From CBDFKJ01 sp965248805 (GTDB taxonomy: Bacteria; Pseudomonadota; Alphaproteobacteria; UBA6615), in the NCBI GenBank assembly GCA_965248805.1, contig CBDFKJ010000009.1, positions 868,001 through 932,000 on the forward strand: a stretch of 64,000 nucleotides of DNA, read 5' to 3'. The notes under the pieces are model-generated. The model was not told where the DNA came from and ran no database searches. It was given only the letters and a program-made list of their open reading frames with translations. Each line of letters begins with the position of its first letter. Positions within the stretch are counted from its first letter, which is position 1. Of the stretch, positions 56,909 to 64,000 are shown piece after piece. The position numbers and the translations under genes are program-made.

Positions 56909-58874
56909 GACCTACGAGGGCGCCGACGACCTCGAAGGGGCGCTCCACGGCGGGCTGAAACCGGATCCGGCCTTAAGCGTCTCGGAATGGGCCGACCGGC
57001 ACCGGGTGCTGTCGCAGCGGGCCTCCTCGGAGCCCGGCCGCTGGCGCACCGGCCGCACGCCGTATCTGAAGGAGATCATGGACTGCCTGTCGCCGGTCTC
57101 ACCGGTGAGCCGGGTCGTGTTCATGAAGGGCTCGCAGGTTGGCGGCACGGAATGCGGCAACAACTGGATCGGCTATGTGATCCACCAGGCGCCAGGACCG
57201 ATGCTTGCGGTCGCGCCGACGGTGGAGCTCGCCAAGCGAAACTCGAAGCAGCGCATCGAGCCGCTGACCGAGGAAAGCGCGGCGCTGAGGGAGCTGGTCA
57301 AGCCGGCGCGCTCGCGGGATTCCGGCAACACGATCCTGTCGAAGGAGTTCCCCGGCGGCGTCCTGGTCATGACCGGCGCCAACTCGGCGGTGGGCCTGCG
57401 CTCGATGCCGGCGCGCTACCTGTTCCTCGACGAGGTCGACGGTTATCCGGGCGACGTCGAGGGCGAGGGCGATCCGATCCTCTTGGCCGAGCGGCGGGCC
57501 TCGACCTTCCAGCGCCGCAAGGTGTTCCTGGTGTCGACGCCGAAGACCAAGGGTCTGTCCCGCATCGAGCGCGAGTTCGAGGCTAGCGATCAGCGCTACT
57601 ATTTCGTGCCCTGCCCGGAATGCGGGGAATACCAGGCGCTCAAGTTCGAGGGCCTCACCTGGCCCGAGGGCAAGCCCGAGGAGGCCCGCTACGCTTGCGA
57701 GCACTGCGGCTCGTTGATCGACGAGTCCGCCAAGACCGGAATGCTGGAGGCCGGCGAGTGGCGACCGAGCGCGCCGGAGGTGGAGCCGGACGCGGACATC
57801 GTCAAGGGTCGCGGCCGGACCGCCGGGTTCCATCTCTCGAGCCTCTACAGCCCGGTGGGCTGGCTCTCCTGGGCCGACGCGGCAGCGATGTCCGAGGCGG
57901 CGAAGAAGAATCCGGACCTCATGAAGGGCTTCGTCACGACCGTGCTCGGCGAGCCCTACCAGGAGGCGCACGAGGCGCCCGAGTGGCACGGGCTCTACGA
58001 GCGCCGCGAGACTTACCGGATCGGCATCGTGCCTGTGGGCGGGCTGTTCCTGACCGCCGGCGTGGACGTGCAGAAGGACCGCATCGAGGTCGAGGTCGTC
58101 GCCTGGGGCCGCAACAAGGAGAGCTGGTCGGTCGACTATCTCGTGCTCGACGGCGACACCGCCCGGCCCGAGGTGTGGGACCGTCTCGACGGGGTGCTGG
58201 CCCGCGACTGGCCGCGCCACGGCGGGGGAACCCTGCCGATCCGCGTCCTGTGCGTCGATTCGGGCTACGCGACGCAGGACGTCTACGCCTGGGCGCGAAG
58301 GCATCCGCAAGCGAGCTGGGGGCCGGCCGGCGCGGCGGCGCGCCAGCCCCGCACCGCGGTGGCGGTCAAGGGCCGGGAACGCGACGTGGCGCTCTTGCTC
58401 GGCGTCTCCAAGGCCGATGCCGGAGGCAAGCGGCGGGGCTTGCGGGTGTGGTCGGTGGGCACCACGGTCGCCAAGGTCGAGCTCTATCGCTGGCTGAAGC
58501 TGGAGAAGCCCACCGACGAAGCACTGGAAGACGGCGCCGGCTATCCGCCCGGCACCTGTCACTTTCCGCAATACGGCGAGGACTACTTCAAGCAGCTCAC
58601 CGCGGAACGGCGGGTGATCCGCATCCACAAGGGTTTTCCGCGCGCCTCGTGGGAGAAGGACCCGGCGCGCCGCAACGAGGCCTTGGATTGCCGGGTCTAT
58701 GCCCGAGCCGGTGCCGCAATTTACGGGATCGACCGGTTTCAGGAACGGCAGTGGAAACGGCTCGAGGAAGCGCTCGGCGGTGTGGTCGGCGATGCGCCGC
58801 GCAACACCGCATCGCCCCAAACCGGTCGCAAGAGGCCGCCGCGCCGGATGACCCGCAGCAAGTGGATGGGATGA
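56898..58874 (+). CDS. Terminase large subunit (lambda GpA family)
   Basis: 658 residues from GTG 56898. ATP-driven DNA translocase/nuclease of packaging. Walker A-like FMKGSQVGGTECG, Walker B YLFLDEVDGYP, a zinc knuckle CPECGEY ... CEHCG (about residues 240-275), and nuclease-domain segments TAGVDVQKDRIEVEVVAWG and RVLCVDSGYATQDV. C-terminal FPRASWEKDPARRNEALDCRVYA matches the GpA family. Intact throughout. Confidence 0.95.
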   Translation: MFRETYEGADDLEGALHGGLKPDPALSVSEWADRHRVLSQRASSEPGRWRTGRTPYLKEIMDCLSPVSPVSRVVFMKGSQVGGTECGNNWIGYVIHQAPGPMLAVAPTVELAKRNSKQRIEPLTEESAALRELVKPARSRDSGNTILSKEFPGGVLVMTGANSAVGLRSMPARYLFLDEVDGYPGDVEGEGDPILLAERRASTFQRRKVFLVSTPKTKGLSRIEREFEASDQRYYFVPCPECGEYQALKFEGLTWPEGKPEEARYACEHCGSLIDESAKTGMLEAGEWRPSAPEVEPDADIVKGRGRTAGFHLSSLYSPVGWLSWADAAAMSEAAKKNPDLMKGFVTTVLGEPYQEAHEAPEWHGLYERRETYRIGIVPVGGLFLTAGVDVQKDRIEVEVVAWGRNKESWSVDYLVLDGDTARPEVWDRLDGVLARDWPRHGGGTLPIRVLCVDSGYATQDVYAWARRHPQASWGPAGAAARQPRTAVAVKGRERDVALLLGVSKADAGGKRRGLRVWSVGTTVAKVELYRWLKLEKPTDEALEDGAGYPPGTCHFPQYGEDYFKQLTAERRVIRIHKGFPRASWEKDPARRNEALDCRVYARAGAAIYGIDRFQERQWKRLEEALGGVVGDAPRNTASPQTGRKRPPRRMTRSKWMG

Positions 58875-58877
58875 GAC

Positions 58878-59081
58878 ATGGGCTACACCGAAGACCAGGT
58901 CAGCGCGCTCCGCGCCGCGCTCGCCTCCGGTGTGCTCACCGTCTCCTATGACGGCAAGAGTGTCACCTACCGCTCGGTCGGCGAGCTCAAGGCCGCGCTC
59001 GCCGAGATCGAGACCGCGCGTGCCCGCGAGGACGGCCGCCGCGGGCGTCAGATCCGCATCGTCACCAACAAGGGGTTCTGA
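58878..59081 (+). CDS. Head-tail joining protein gpW
   Basis: 67 residues: YTEDQVSALRAALASGVLTVSYDGKSVTYRSVGELKAALAEIETARARED. The two-helix plus beta-hairpin pattern and length are those of lambda gpW, which fills the portal channel after packaging. Located between terL and portal, as in lambda. Confidence 0.9.
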   Translation: MGYTEDQVSALRAALASGVLTVSYDGKSVTYRSVGELKAALAEIETARAREDGRRGRQIRIVTNKGF

Positions 59082-59083
59082 GC

Positions 59084-60619
59084 ATGGGCTGGGTCTCGCG
59101 CATGGTGTCGTCGTGGCGTACCGCGCGCCACGTCACGAACGGAGCCCGCTGGCCGGTGCACGAGGTGGCCGGCTCGGGGCGCCGGGCACGGGCCTGGCAG
59201 CCGGGCAATCCGGGTGCCATTGCTGCGCTCTACGCCTCCGGCCACGATCTCCGGGTCAAGTCGCGTGACCTGGCGCGGCGCAACGCCTGGGCCGGCAGTG
59301 CGATCGACGCCTTCGTCACCAACTGCATCGGCACCGGCATCAAGCCGCAGTCGATCGTTGCCGATGCGGCCTTCCGCGAAGCCGTTCATGCGCTCTGGTG
59401 GGACTGGTGCTACGAGGCGGATGCCGCCGGCATCACCGACTTCTACGGTCTGCAGGCGCTCGCCTGCCGGGCCATGCTGGAGGGCGGCGAGTGCTTCGTG
59501 CGGCTGAGGGCACGCCGGCCCGAGGACGGCCTCGCGGTGCCGTTGCAGCTCCAGGTGCTGGAGGCCGAGCACGTGCCGCTCACCTTCAACACGACGCTCG
59601 CGAGCGGCAATGTGGTGCGGGCCGGGATCGAGTTCGACCGGCTGGGCCGGCGGGTTGCTTACCACCTGACCCGCGTCCATCCCGGCGACCCGGCAGCGCG
59701 GATCGGTGACCACGATCTGGTGCGGGTGCCGGCCGGCCGCATCGCGCATCTCTACCGGCCGCTGCGCCCGGGCCAGATCCGGGGCGAGCCCTGGCTCGCC
59801 CGGGCGCTGGTGAGGCTCAACGAGCTCGACCAGTTCGATGACGCGGCGCTGGTCAAGGCCAAGGTGGCGGCGATGTTCACCGGCTTTGTTACCTCGCCCC
59901 ATCCCGAAGGCGCCGTCCTGGGTGAGGGCGAAGCGGACGAGGATGGCGATCTTAAGGTCAGCCTCGAGCCCGGCAGCATGCAGAGGTTGGATCCCGGCCA
60001 GGACGTTAAATTCACCGAGCCTGCTGATGCCGGCGGCAACTACGACGCCTTCTTCCGCAACCAGCTGCGCGCCGTCGCCACCGCCGCCGGCGTCACCTAC
60101 GAGCAGCTGAGCGGCGACCTGACACAGGTCAACTATTCCTCGATCCGCGCCGGGTTGCTCGAGTTCCGCCGCCGCTGCGAGATGATCCAGCACGCGGTCG
60201 TGGTCCACCAGCTGTGCCGGCCCGTGTGGCGGGAATGGATGGCGACGGCGGTGCTCGCCGGCGCGCTCGAGGCGCCCGGGTTCGAGAGGAACCCGGCGCC
60301 CTATCTGGCCGTCAAGTGGATCCCCCAGGGCTGGCAGTGGGTCGATCCGGAGAAGGAGTTCAAGGCGGTGGTGCTGGCCATCCGGGCCGGCCTCATGAGC
60401 CGCTCCGAGGCGATCTCGGCCTTCGGCTACGACGCCGAGGAGATCGACCGCGAGATTGCCGCCGACAACGCCCGCGCCGACGCCCTCGGCCTGGTGCTCG
60501 ACAGCGACCCGCGCAAGGTCGCGCGCACCGGCGCCGCTCAGCCCGATGCGGAATCCAAATCCGATGAACGGGAATCGGATGAAGACGAACCCATGAACGA
60601 GATGAGGAGGCCGGCATGA
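59084..60619 (+). CDS. Portal protein (lambda gpB family)
   Basis: 511 residues from ATG 59084. Forms the dodecameric portal vertex. Family blocks: LRVKSRDLARRNAWAGSAIDAFVTNCIGTGIKP, EGGECFVRLRAR, LQVLEAEHVP, RPGQIRGEPWLARALVRLNELDQFDDAALVKAKVAAMFTGF, and SGDLTQVNYSSIRAGLLEFRR. An acidic tail (DERESDEDEPMNE) ends with ATGA overlap into the protease gene. Confidence 0.95.
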   Translation: MGWVSRMVSSWRTARHVTNGARWPVHEVAGSGRRARAWQPGNPGAIAALYASGHDLRVKSRDLARRNAWAGSAIDAFVTNCIGTGIKPQSIVADAAFREAVHALWWDWCYEADAAGITDFYGLQALACRAMLEGGECFVRLRARRPEDGLAVPLQLQVLEAEHVPLTFNTTLASGNVVRAGIEFDRLGRRVAYHLTRVHPGDPAARIGDHDLVRVPAGRIAHLYRPLRPGQIRGEPWLARALVRLNELDQFDDAALVKAKVAAMFTGFVTSPHPEGAVLGEGEADEDGDLKVSLEPGSMQRLDPGQDVKFTEPADAGGNYDAFFRNQLRAVATAAGVTYEQLSGDLTQVNYSSIRAGLLEFRRRCEMIQHAVVVHQLCRPVWREWMATAVLAGALEAPGFERNPAPYLAVKWIPQGWQWVDPEKEFKAVVLAIRAGLMSRSEAISAFGYDAEEIDREIAADNARADALGLVLDSDPRKVARTGAAQPDAESKSDERESDEDEPMNEMRRPA

Positions 60620-61947
60620 CCATGCTGCCGCATATCGCGAGCCGGGTGCTGGATACGCCGCTGGTGATCGGACAGGCCAAGCTCGAGGCCATCCTCGCCG
60701 TCATCGGCCCACGAATCGGTGTCGAGGCGCCGGCGCCCGGCATGTTGGGGACTTCCAATCGTGAGGGCCTGCCGGTGCCCGCCGTCGCGAACGGTGATAC
60801 CCGCCGCCGCGGCGCCTCCCTGGTGACACCCGAGGGCGTCGCCGTCATTCCCGTGTTCGGCACGCTGGTGAAGCGCGCCGGCGCCATAGAAGCGGCGTCC
60901 GGCCTGACCTCCTACGGCCATCTCGAGGAGCAGATCTTGGACGCCGCCACCGATCCCGGGGTGCGCGCTATCCTGCTCGACGTCGACAGCCCGGGCGGCG
61001 AGGTCGCCGGCGCGTTCGATCTCGCCGATCTGATCTACGAGGCGCGGAGCCTGAAGCCCATCTGGGCGGTCGCCGACGAGGAGGCGTTCTCCGGCGCCTA
61101 CGCGATCGCCAGCGCCGCCGAGCGCGTCATCGTGCCGCGCACCGGGGGCGTGGGTGGGATCGGCGTCGTCGCCGTCCATGTCGACCGCTCGGCACGGGAT
61201 GTCATGGAGGGGTTCCGCACCACCACGGTCTACGCCGGCGCGCGCAAGAACGACTTCAACCCGCACGAGACCCTGAAGGACGGCGCGCGAGCCACGCTGC
61301 AGGCCGAGGTCGACCGGGTGCACGCACTGTTCGTCGACACCGTCGCCCGCAACCGCGCCATGACGGCGGACGCCGTTCGCGCCACCGAGGCGGGTCTGTT
61401 CTTCGGCGAGGAGGCGGTCGGCGCCGGTCTCGCCGACGAGGTCGGCACCACGCGGAGCGCCTTCGCCGCGCTGGCCGCCGGACTATCCCAACCGCAGACG
61501 ATCATCGCCATGCAGACACCCGCCTCAACCAAACTCACCAGCCAGAAGGAGAATGTCATGGACGAGACCACCACCGACATCGTGAAGACCGGCGGCGCGG
61601 CGCCGCCGGAACCGGAGGCCGCACCCGAACCGGCAGAGGCGATCGCGCGGAAAACCGCCGACATCGTCGACCTCGATGCGGTTCGCGCCGAGGGCACGGC
61701 CGAGGCCGGACAGATCGCCGAACTCTGTGCGCTGGCCGGCATGCCGGAGCGCACCGCCGACATGCTTGCAAGAGGACTTTCTGCCAACGAGGTCCGCCGG
61801 GAGCTTCTGAACTTGAAGGCGGGCGAGGACGCTGAGGTGCGGAGCCACCTGCTCGCCGGCGCCGGCACCGGGGCACCTGCCAATCTCGACGACAATCCGG
61901 TGGTGCGGGCGGCGACCGCCCGGGCCGCGGCAGCAAAAGAGGCCTGA
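60616..61947 (+). CDS. Head maturation protease with C-terminal scaffold (gpC/Nu3-like)
   Basis: 443 residues, S49/SppA-type. VRAILLDVDSPGGEVAGAF (oxyanion region), nucleophile Ser in DEEAFSGAYAIASAAERV, GGVGGIGVVAVHVD, and a probable general-base Lys in YAGARKNDFNP. The C-terminal third (after about residue 310) is Ala/Glu-rich and corresponds to the scaffold, which also has its own internal start at 61558. This nested arrangement copies lambda C/Nu3. Confidence 0.92.
   Translation: MTMLPHIASRVLDTPLVIGQAKLEAILAVIGPRIGVEAPAPGMLGTSNREGLPVPAVANGDTRRRGASLVTPEGVAVIPVFGTLVKRAGAIEAASGLTSYGHLEEQILDAATDPGVRAILLDVDSPGGEVAGAFDLADLIYEARSLKPIWAVADEEAFSGAYAIASAAERVIVPRTGGVGGIGVVAVHVDRSARDVMEGFRTTTVYAGARKNDFNPHETLKDGARATLQAEVDRVHALFVDTVARNRAMTADAVRATEAGLFFGEEAVGAGLADEVGTTRSAFAALAAGLSQPQTIIAMQTPASTKLTSQKENVMDETTTDIVKTGGAAPPEPEAAPEPAEAIARKTADIVDLDAVRAEGTAEAGQIAELCALAGMPERTADMLARGLSANEVRRELLNLKAGEDAEVRSHLLAGAGTGAPANLDDNPVVRAATARAAAAKEA
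61558..61947 (+). CDS. Nested scaffold protein (internal start in the protease gene)
   Basis: In-frame ATG 61558 is preceded by AAGGAG (61546-61551) with 6-base spacing, a near-ideal ribosome-binding site inside a coding sequence. The product would be 129 residues, DETTTDIVKTGGAAPPEPEAAPEPAEAIARKT followed by a helical region (AQIAELCALAGMPERTADMLARGLSANEVRRELLNL-type) suited to scaffolding. Same logic as Nu3 within lambda C. Expression is inferred, not shown. Confidence 0.65.
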   Translation: MDETTTDIVKTGGAAPPEPEAAPEPAEAIARKTADIVDLDAVRAEGTAEAGQIAELCALAGMPERTADMLARGLSANEVRRELLNLKAGEDAEVRSHLLAGAGTGAPANLDDNPVVRAATARAAAAKEA

Positions 61948-61950
61948 TCC

Positions 61951-62619
61951 ATGAACGTTCAAACGGAAGCCAACAACCTCGGCGACGTGCTCAAGCATGA
62001 GGCGCCGAACCTCTACAGCCGCGAGGCCGTGACGGTGCTCGCCGGCGCCGGCGCCGATCGCGTGCTCAATGTGGGCGCGGTCGTCGCCCGGCGAACCCGA
62101 TCGTCGGTTGCCGTTACGGCTGATACCGGCAACACCGGAGACGGCGCTGCGACGCTGGCCGACCCGGCGCTCGGCGCTTCGGCCGAGGTAGGCGCCTATC
62201 GGCTTACGTGCATCACGTCGGGCGCCATGGGCACCTTCCGGGTTCTGAGCCCGAAGGGCTACTTGCTCCCGAATCTTGTCGTCGATACGGCCTACGAGGG
62301 CGATCACATCAACCTCACCATCGCAGACGGCGCCACCGACTTCGCGGTTGGAGACGAGTTCACCGTTGATGTTTCCGGCGACGGCAAGGTGATCGCGCTC
62401 GATCCGTCGGCGGTCGATGGGAGCAGCGAGGCCATCGGCATTGCCGCTTTCGACGTGACCGCCGCGGACGGAACCGATGCCGAGGTCGTCGCCATCCTGC
62501 GCCACGCCGTCCTCGCCGACAGCACGATCGTCTGGCCCGCCGGCATCCCCGAGGGACAGAAGAACGGAGCGATCGCCGACCTCGAGGCCCGCGGCATCCT
62601 CGTCCGCAAGGCCGCCTGA
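61951..62619 (+). CDS. Head decoration protein (gpD family, enlarged)
   Basis: 222 residues, against about 110 in lambda gpD. The N-terminal (NLYSREAVTVLAGAGADRVLNVGAVVAR) and C-terminal (IGIAAFDVTAADGTDAEVVAILRHAVLADSTIVWPAGI ... ARGILVRKAA) parts are the gpD fold. Between them is about 90 residues (TGNTGDGAATLADPALGASAEVGAYRLTCI...), a beta-rich insertion seen in some phages' decoration proteins. Stabilises the expanded capsid. Confidence 0.88.
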   Translation: MNVQTEANNLGDVLKHEAPNLYSREAVTVLAGAGADRVLNVGAVVARRTRSSVAVTADTGNTGDGAATLADPALGASAEVGAYRLTCITSGAMGTFRVLSPKGYLLPNLVVDTAYEGDHINLTIADGATDFAVGDEFTVDVSGDGKVIALDPSAVDGSSEAIGIAAFDVTAADGTDAEVVAILRHAVLADSTIVWPAGIPEGQKNGAIADLEARGILVRKAA

Positions 62620-62692
62620 GCCTCACACCTCCGACCACTGTTAACGGACTAACCAATCGGGCCGGCCCCGCCGGCGCCGGAGGAGCACTTCC

Positions 62693-63703
62693 ATGCCCAT
62701 GAACAACGCTTTCGACACTCCCGCCTTTCACGTGACGGCGCTGACCGCGGCCATCAACATCCTGCCCAACAACTATGGCCGGCTCGAGCGCATGGCGCTG
62801 ATGCCGCCGCGGCCGGTGCGCTTCCGCCAGATCGCCGTCGAGGAGAAGAACGGGGTGCTGAACCTGCTGCCGACCCTGCCCATCGGCTCGCCCGGCACCG
62901 TCGGCCAGCGGGGCAAACGCAAGCTCAGGAGCTTCGGCATCCCGCACATCCCCCATGACGACGTGGTGCTGCCCGAGGAGGTCCAGGGTATCCGCGCCTT
63001 CGGCTCGGAGAACGAGACCCAGGCGCTGGCCGACGTGATGGCCGATCATTTGCAGTCCATGCGCAACAAGCATGCGATCACGCTGGAGCATCTGCGCATG
63101 GGCGCGCTCAAGGGCGTGATCCTCGATGCCGACGGCTCCACGCTCTACGACCTCTATGACGAGTTCGGCATCACGGCCAAGACCGTGAGCTTCGCTCTCA
63201 GCAACGCCAATACCAACGTCAAGGCCAAATGCATGACGGTGCTGCGCCACATCGAGGACAATCTCCGCGGCGAGGTCATGACCCGGGTGCACGCCCTGGT
63301 CAGCTCCGAGTTCTTCGATGCGTTGACCAGTCACGCCAAGGTCGAGAAGGCCTACGAGCGCTGGCTGGATGGAACGGCGCTCCGCGATGACATGCGCATG
63401 GGCTTCACCTTCGGCGGTATCACCTTCGAGGAGTACCGCGGTCAGGCCACCGACCCGGAGGGCACGGTCAGGCGCTTCATCGCCGGGAACGAGGGCCATG
63501 CCTTCCCGCTCGGCACCGTCGAGACCTTCTCGTCGTACTTCGCGCCGGCCGACTTCAACGAGACCGCCAACACCATGGGCCAGCCGCTCTACGCCAAGCA
63601 GGAGCCGCGCAAGTTCGAGCGCGGCACCGACCTGCACACCCAGTCGAACCCGCTGCCCATGTGCCACCGGCCGGGCGTGCTGGTGAAGCTCACGGCGGGC
63701 TGA
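62693..63703 (+). CDS. Major capsid protein (lambda gpE family)
   Basis: 336 residues from ATG 62693 behind GGAGGAGCAC. HK97-fold protein of the lambda E family: FDTPAFHVTALTAAINILPNNYGRLERMALMPPRPVRFRQIAVEEKNG at the N-terminus, SENETQALADVMADHLQSMRNKHAITLEHLRMGALKG in the middle, and a C-terminal part with FSSYFAPADFNETANTMGQPLYAK. Intact and in the expected position after gpD. Confidence 0.95.
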   Translation: MPMNNAFDTPAFHVTALTAAINILPNNYGRLERMALMPPRPVRFRQIAVEEKNGVLNLLPTLPIGSPGTVGQRGKRKLRSFGIPHIPHDDVVLPEEVQGIRAFGSENETQALADVMADHLQSMRNKHAITLEHLRMGALKGVILDADGSTLYDLYDEFGITAKTVSFALSNANTNVKAKCMTVLRHIEDNLRGEVMTRVHALVSSEFFDALTSHAKVEKAYERWLDGTALRDDMRMGFTFGGITFEEYRGQATDPEGTVRRFIAGNEGHAFPLGTVETFSSYFAPADFNETANTMGQPLYAKQEPRKFERGTDLHTQSNPLPMCHRPGVLVKLTAG

Positions 63704-63704
63704 G

Positions 63705-64000
63705 TTGGACGGACCCTTCGCCACCGCGGTCGCCACCGCCGTGGACGATTGCTTCCGCCATCTCGGGCGCGACGCTGTCTATACGCCGGAGGGCGATGAA
63801 CCACGCACCGTCCGCGTGATCGCCAAGCGTCCCGACGAGATCGTCGGCTTCGAGGAGACCCGTATCCACGCCGCGACCACACTCTTCGATGTCCGTGTCT
63901 CGGAAGTGGCGGAGCCGCGGCCCGGAGACCGGTTCGCCATCAACGGCGAGCCCTATCTCGTCCAGGGCGAGCCGGTACGCGATGCGGAACGGCTGGTCTG
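63705..64000 (+). CDS. Head-tail joining protein (FII/Gifsy-2 type), cut by window end
   Basis: Starts at TTG 63705, 1 base after the capsid stop, and is still open at 64000 (98 codons plus). DGPFATAVATAVDDCFRHLGRDAVYTPEGDEPRTVRVIAKRPDEIVGFEETRIHAATTLFDVRVSEVAEPRPGDRFAINGEPYLVQGEPVRD is a beta-barrel phage connector sequence in which GD...G..Y.VQGEP is characteristic. Joins head to tail in lambda-like phages. Confidence 0.82.
   Translation, partial: MDGPFATAVATAVDDCFRHLGRDAVYTPEGDEPRTVRVIAKRPDEIVGFEETRIHAATTLFDVRVSEVAEPRPGDRFAINGEPYLVQGEPVRDAERLV

Larger units (their letters stand above)
31120..64000. mobile_element. Lambda-like prophage (right end outside window)
   Basis: Begins inside the tRNA-Pro anticodon loop with a tyrosine integrase and shows the canonical order: integrase/excisionase and leftward early genes, immunity region with cI/cro and operators, recombination and replication genes, resolvase, then packaging and head genes (TerS, TerL, gpW, portal, protease/scaffold, gpD, gpE, head-tail protein). 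Tail, lysis and the right attachment site are not in view. Several genes are damaged (DNA methylase, DUF488, zinc-finger protein at 46675), so it may be a defective prophage. Confidence 0.97.

Noticed and set aside
57099..58820. Long minus-strand frame of 573 codons antisense to terL
   Set aside because: It mirrors a strongly identified terminase gene in high-GC DNA and its sequence has no domain features. The same applies to long antisense frames at 41535-43349, 47045-48475, 59048-60208 and 62360-63736.

Overview
The window is about 63% GC and reads as an alphaproteobacterial chromosome carrying a large lambda-like prophage. The order fabD-fabG-acpP-fabF-mltG / yicC-gmk, then lptF-lptG-lptD-surA-pdxA-rsmA and pepA-holC, is typical of Alphaproteobacteria (Rhodospirillales-like is my best guess; this is inference, since no rRNA is present). 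Bases 1-31087 are host core genome and 31120-64000 is one prophage that runs off the right edge.

Host part. 1-4358: fatty-acid synthesis (fabD partial, fabG, acpP, fabF) followed by mltG. 4359-6821: an SDR oxidoreductase, yicC and gmk. 6839-8442: a small lipoprotein gene cut by a decayed IS3-family element; removing the element and one 4-bp target repeat restores its frame exactly. 8505-16206: minus-strand outer-membrane biogenesis operon lptF-lptG-lptD-surA-pdxA-rsmA. 16394-20762: pepA, holC, an ABC-F ATPase and ndk. 20818-24244: a secreted zinc metalloprotease gene disrupted twice, by an in-frame amber codon and by a short IS630 copy. 24577-26036: an IS1182-like element. 26112-29352: gatCAB. 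29358-30557: kbl, broken by an amber codon and a frameshift. Several lesions of different kinds within 24 kb suggest IS expansion and gene decay in this lineage.

Prophage part. The left end lies in the anticodon loop of a tRNA-Pro(TGG) gene, of which only the 5' half is in the window. Leftward genes: integrase, excisionase-like HTH, DUF5131 radical-SAM-like protein, MazG-like protein and small early proteins. A CI-type self-cleaving repressor (36520-37236) faces a Cro-like gene across three evenly spaced 15-bp operators; two related operators precede the leftward early genes, as in lambda OR/OL. Downstream of cI, in the position of lambda rexAB, lie a 39-residue membrane peptide, an SDH-type serine protease and a 65-residue protein: a candidate lysogen-expressed immunity or exclusion module, and my best candidate for an undescribed system. 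Rightward genes (37319-50195) hold a recombination/replication set (RecA-like ATPase, helicase, Fe-S PD-(D/E)XK nuclease, primase-helicase, RuvC-like resolvase), a radical SAM protein and many small ATGA-overlapping genes. A phage DNA methylase gene is split by about 2.5 kb carrying IS5 and IS3 remnants and two cytochrome c genes. From 56372 on is a lambda-type head module: TerS, TerL, gpW, portal, protease with nested scaffold, decoration protein, capsid and a head-tail protein cut by the window edge. Two structured non-coding regions stand out: 49079-49404 (repeats and mutually exclusive hairpins after the primase gene, a possible origin) and 56129-56356 (an array of palindromic GTGCGCAC before terS, a possible packaging site).
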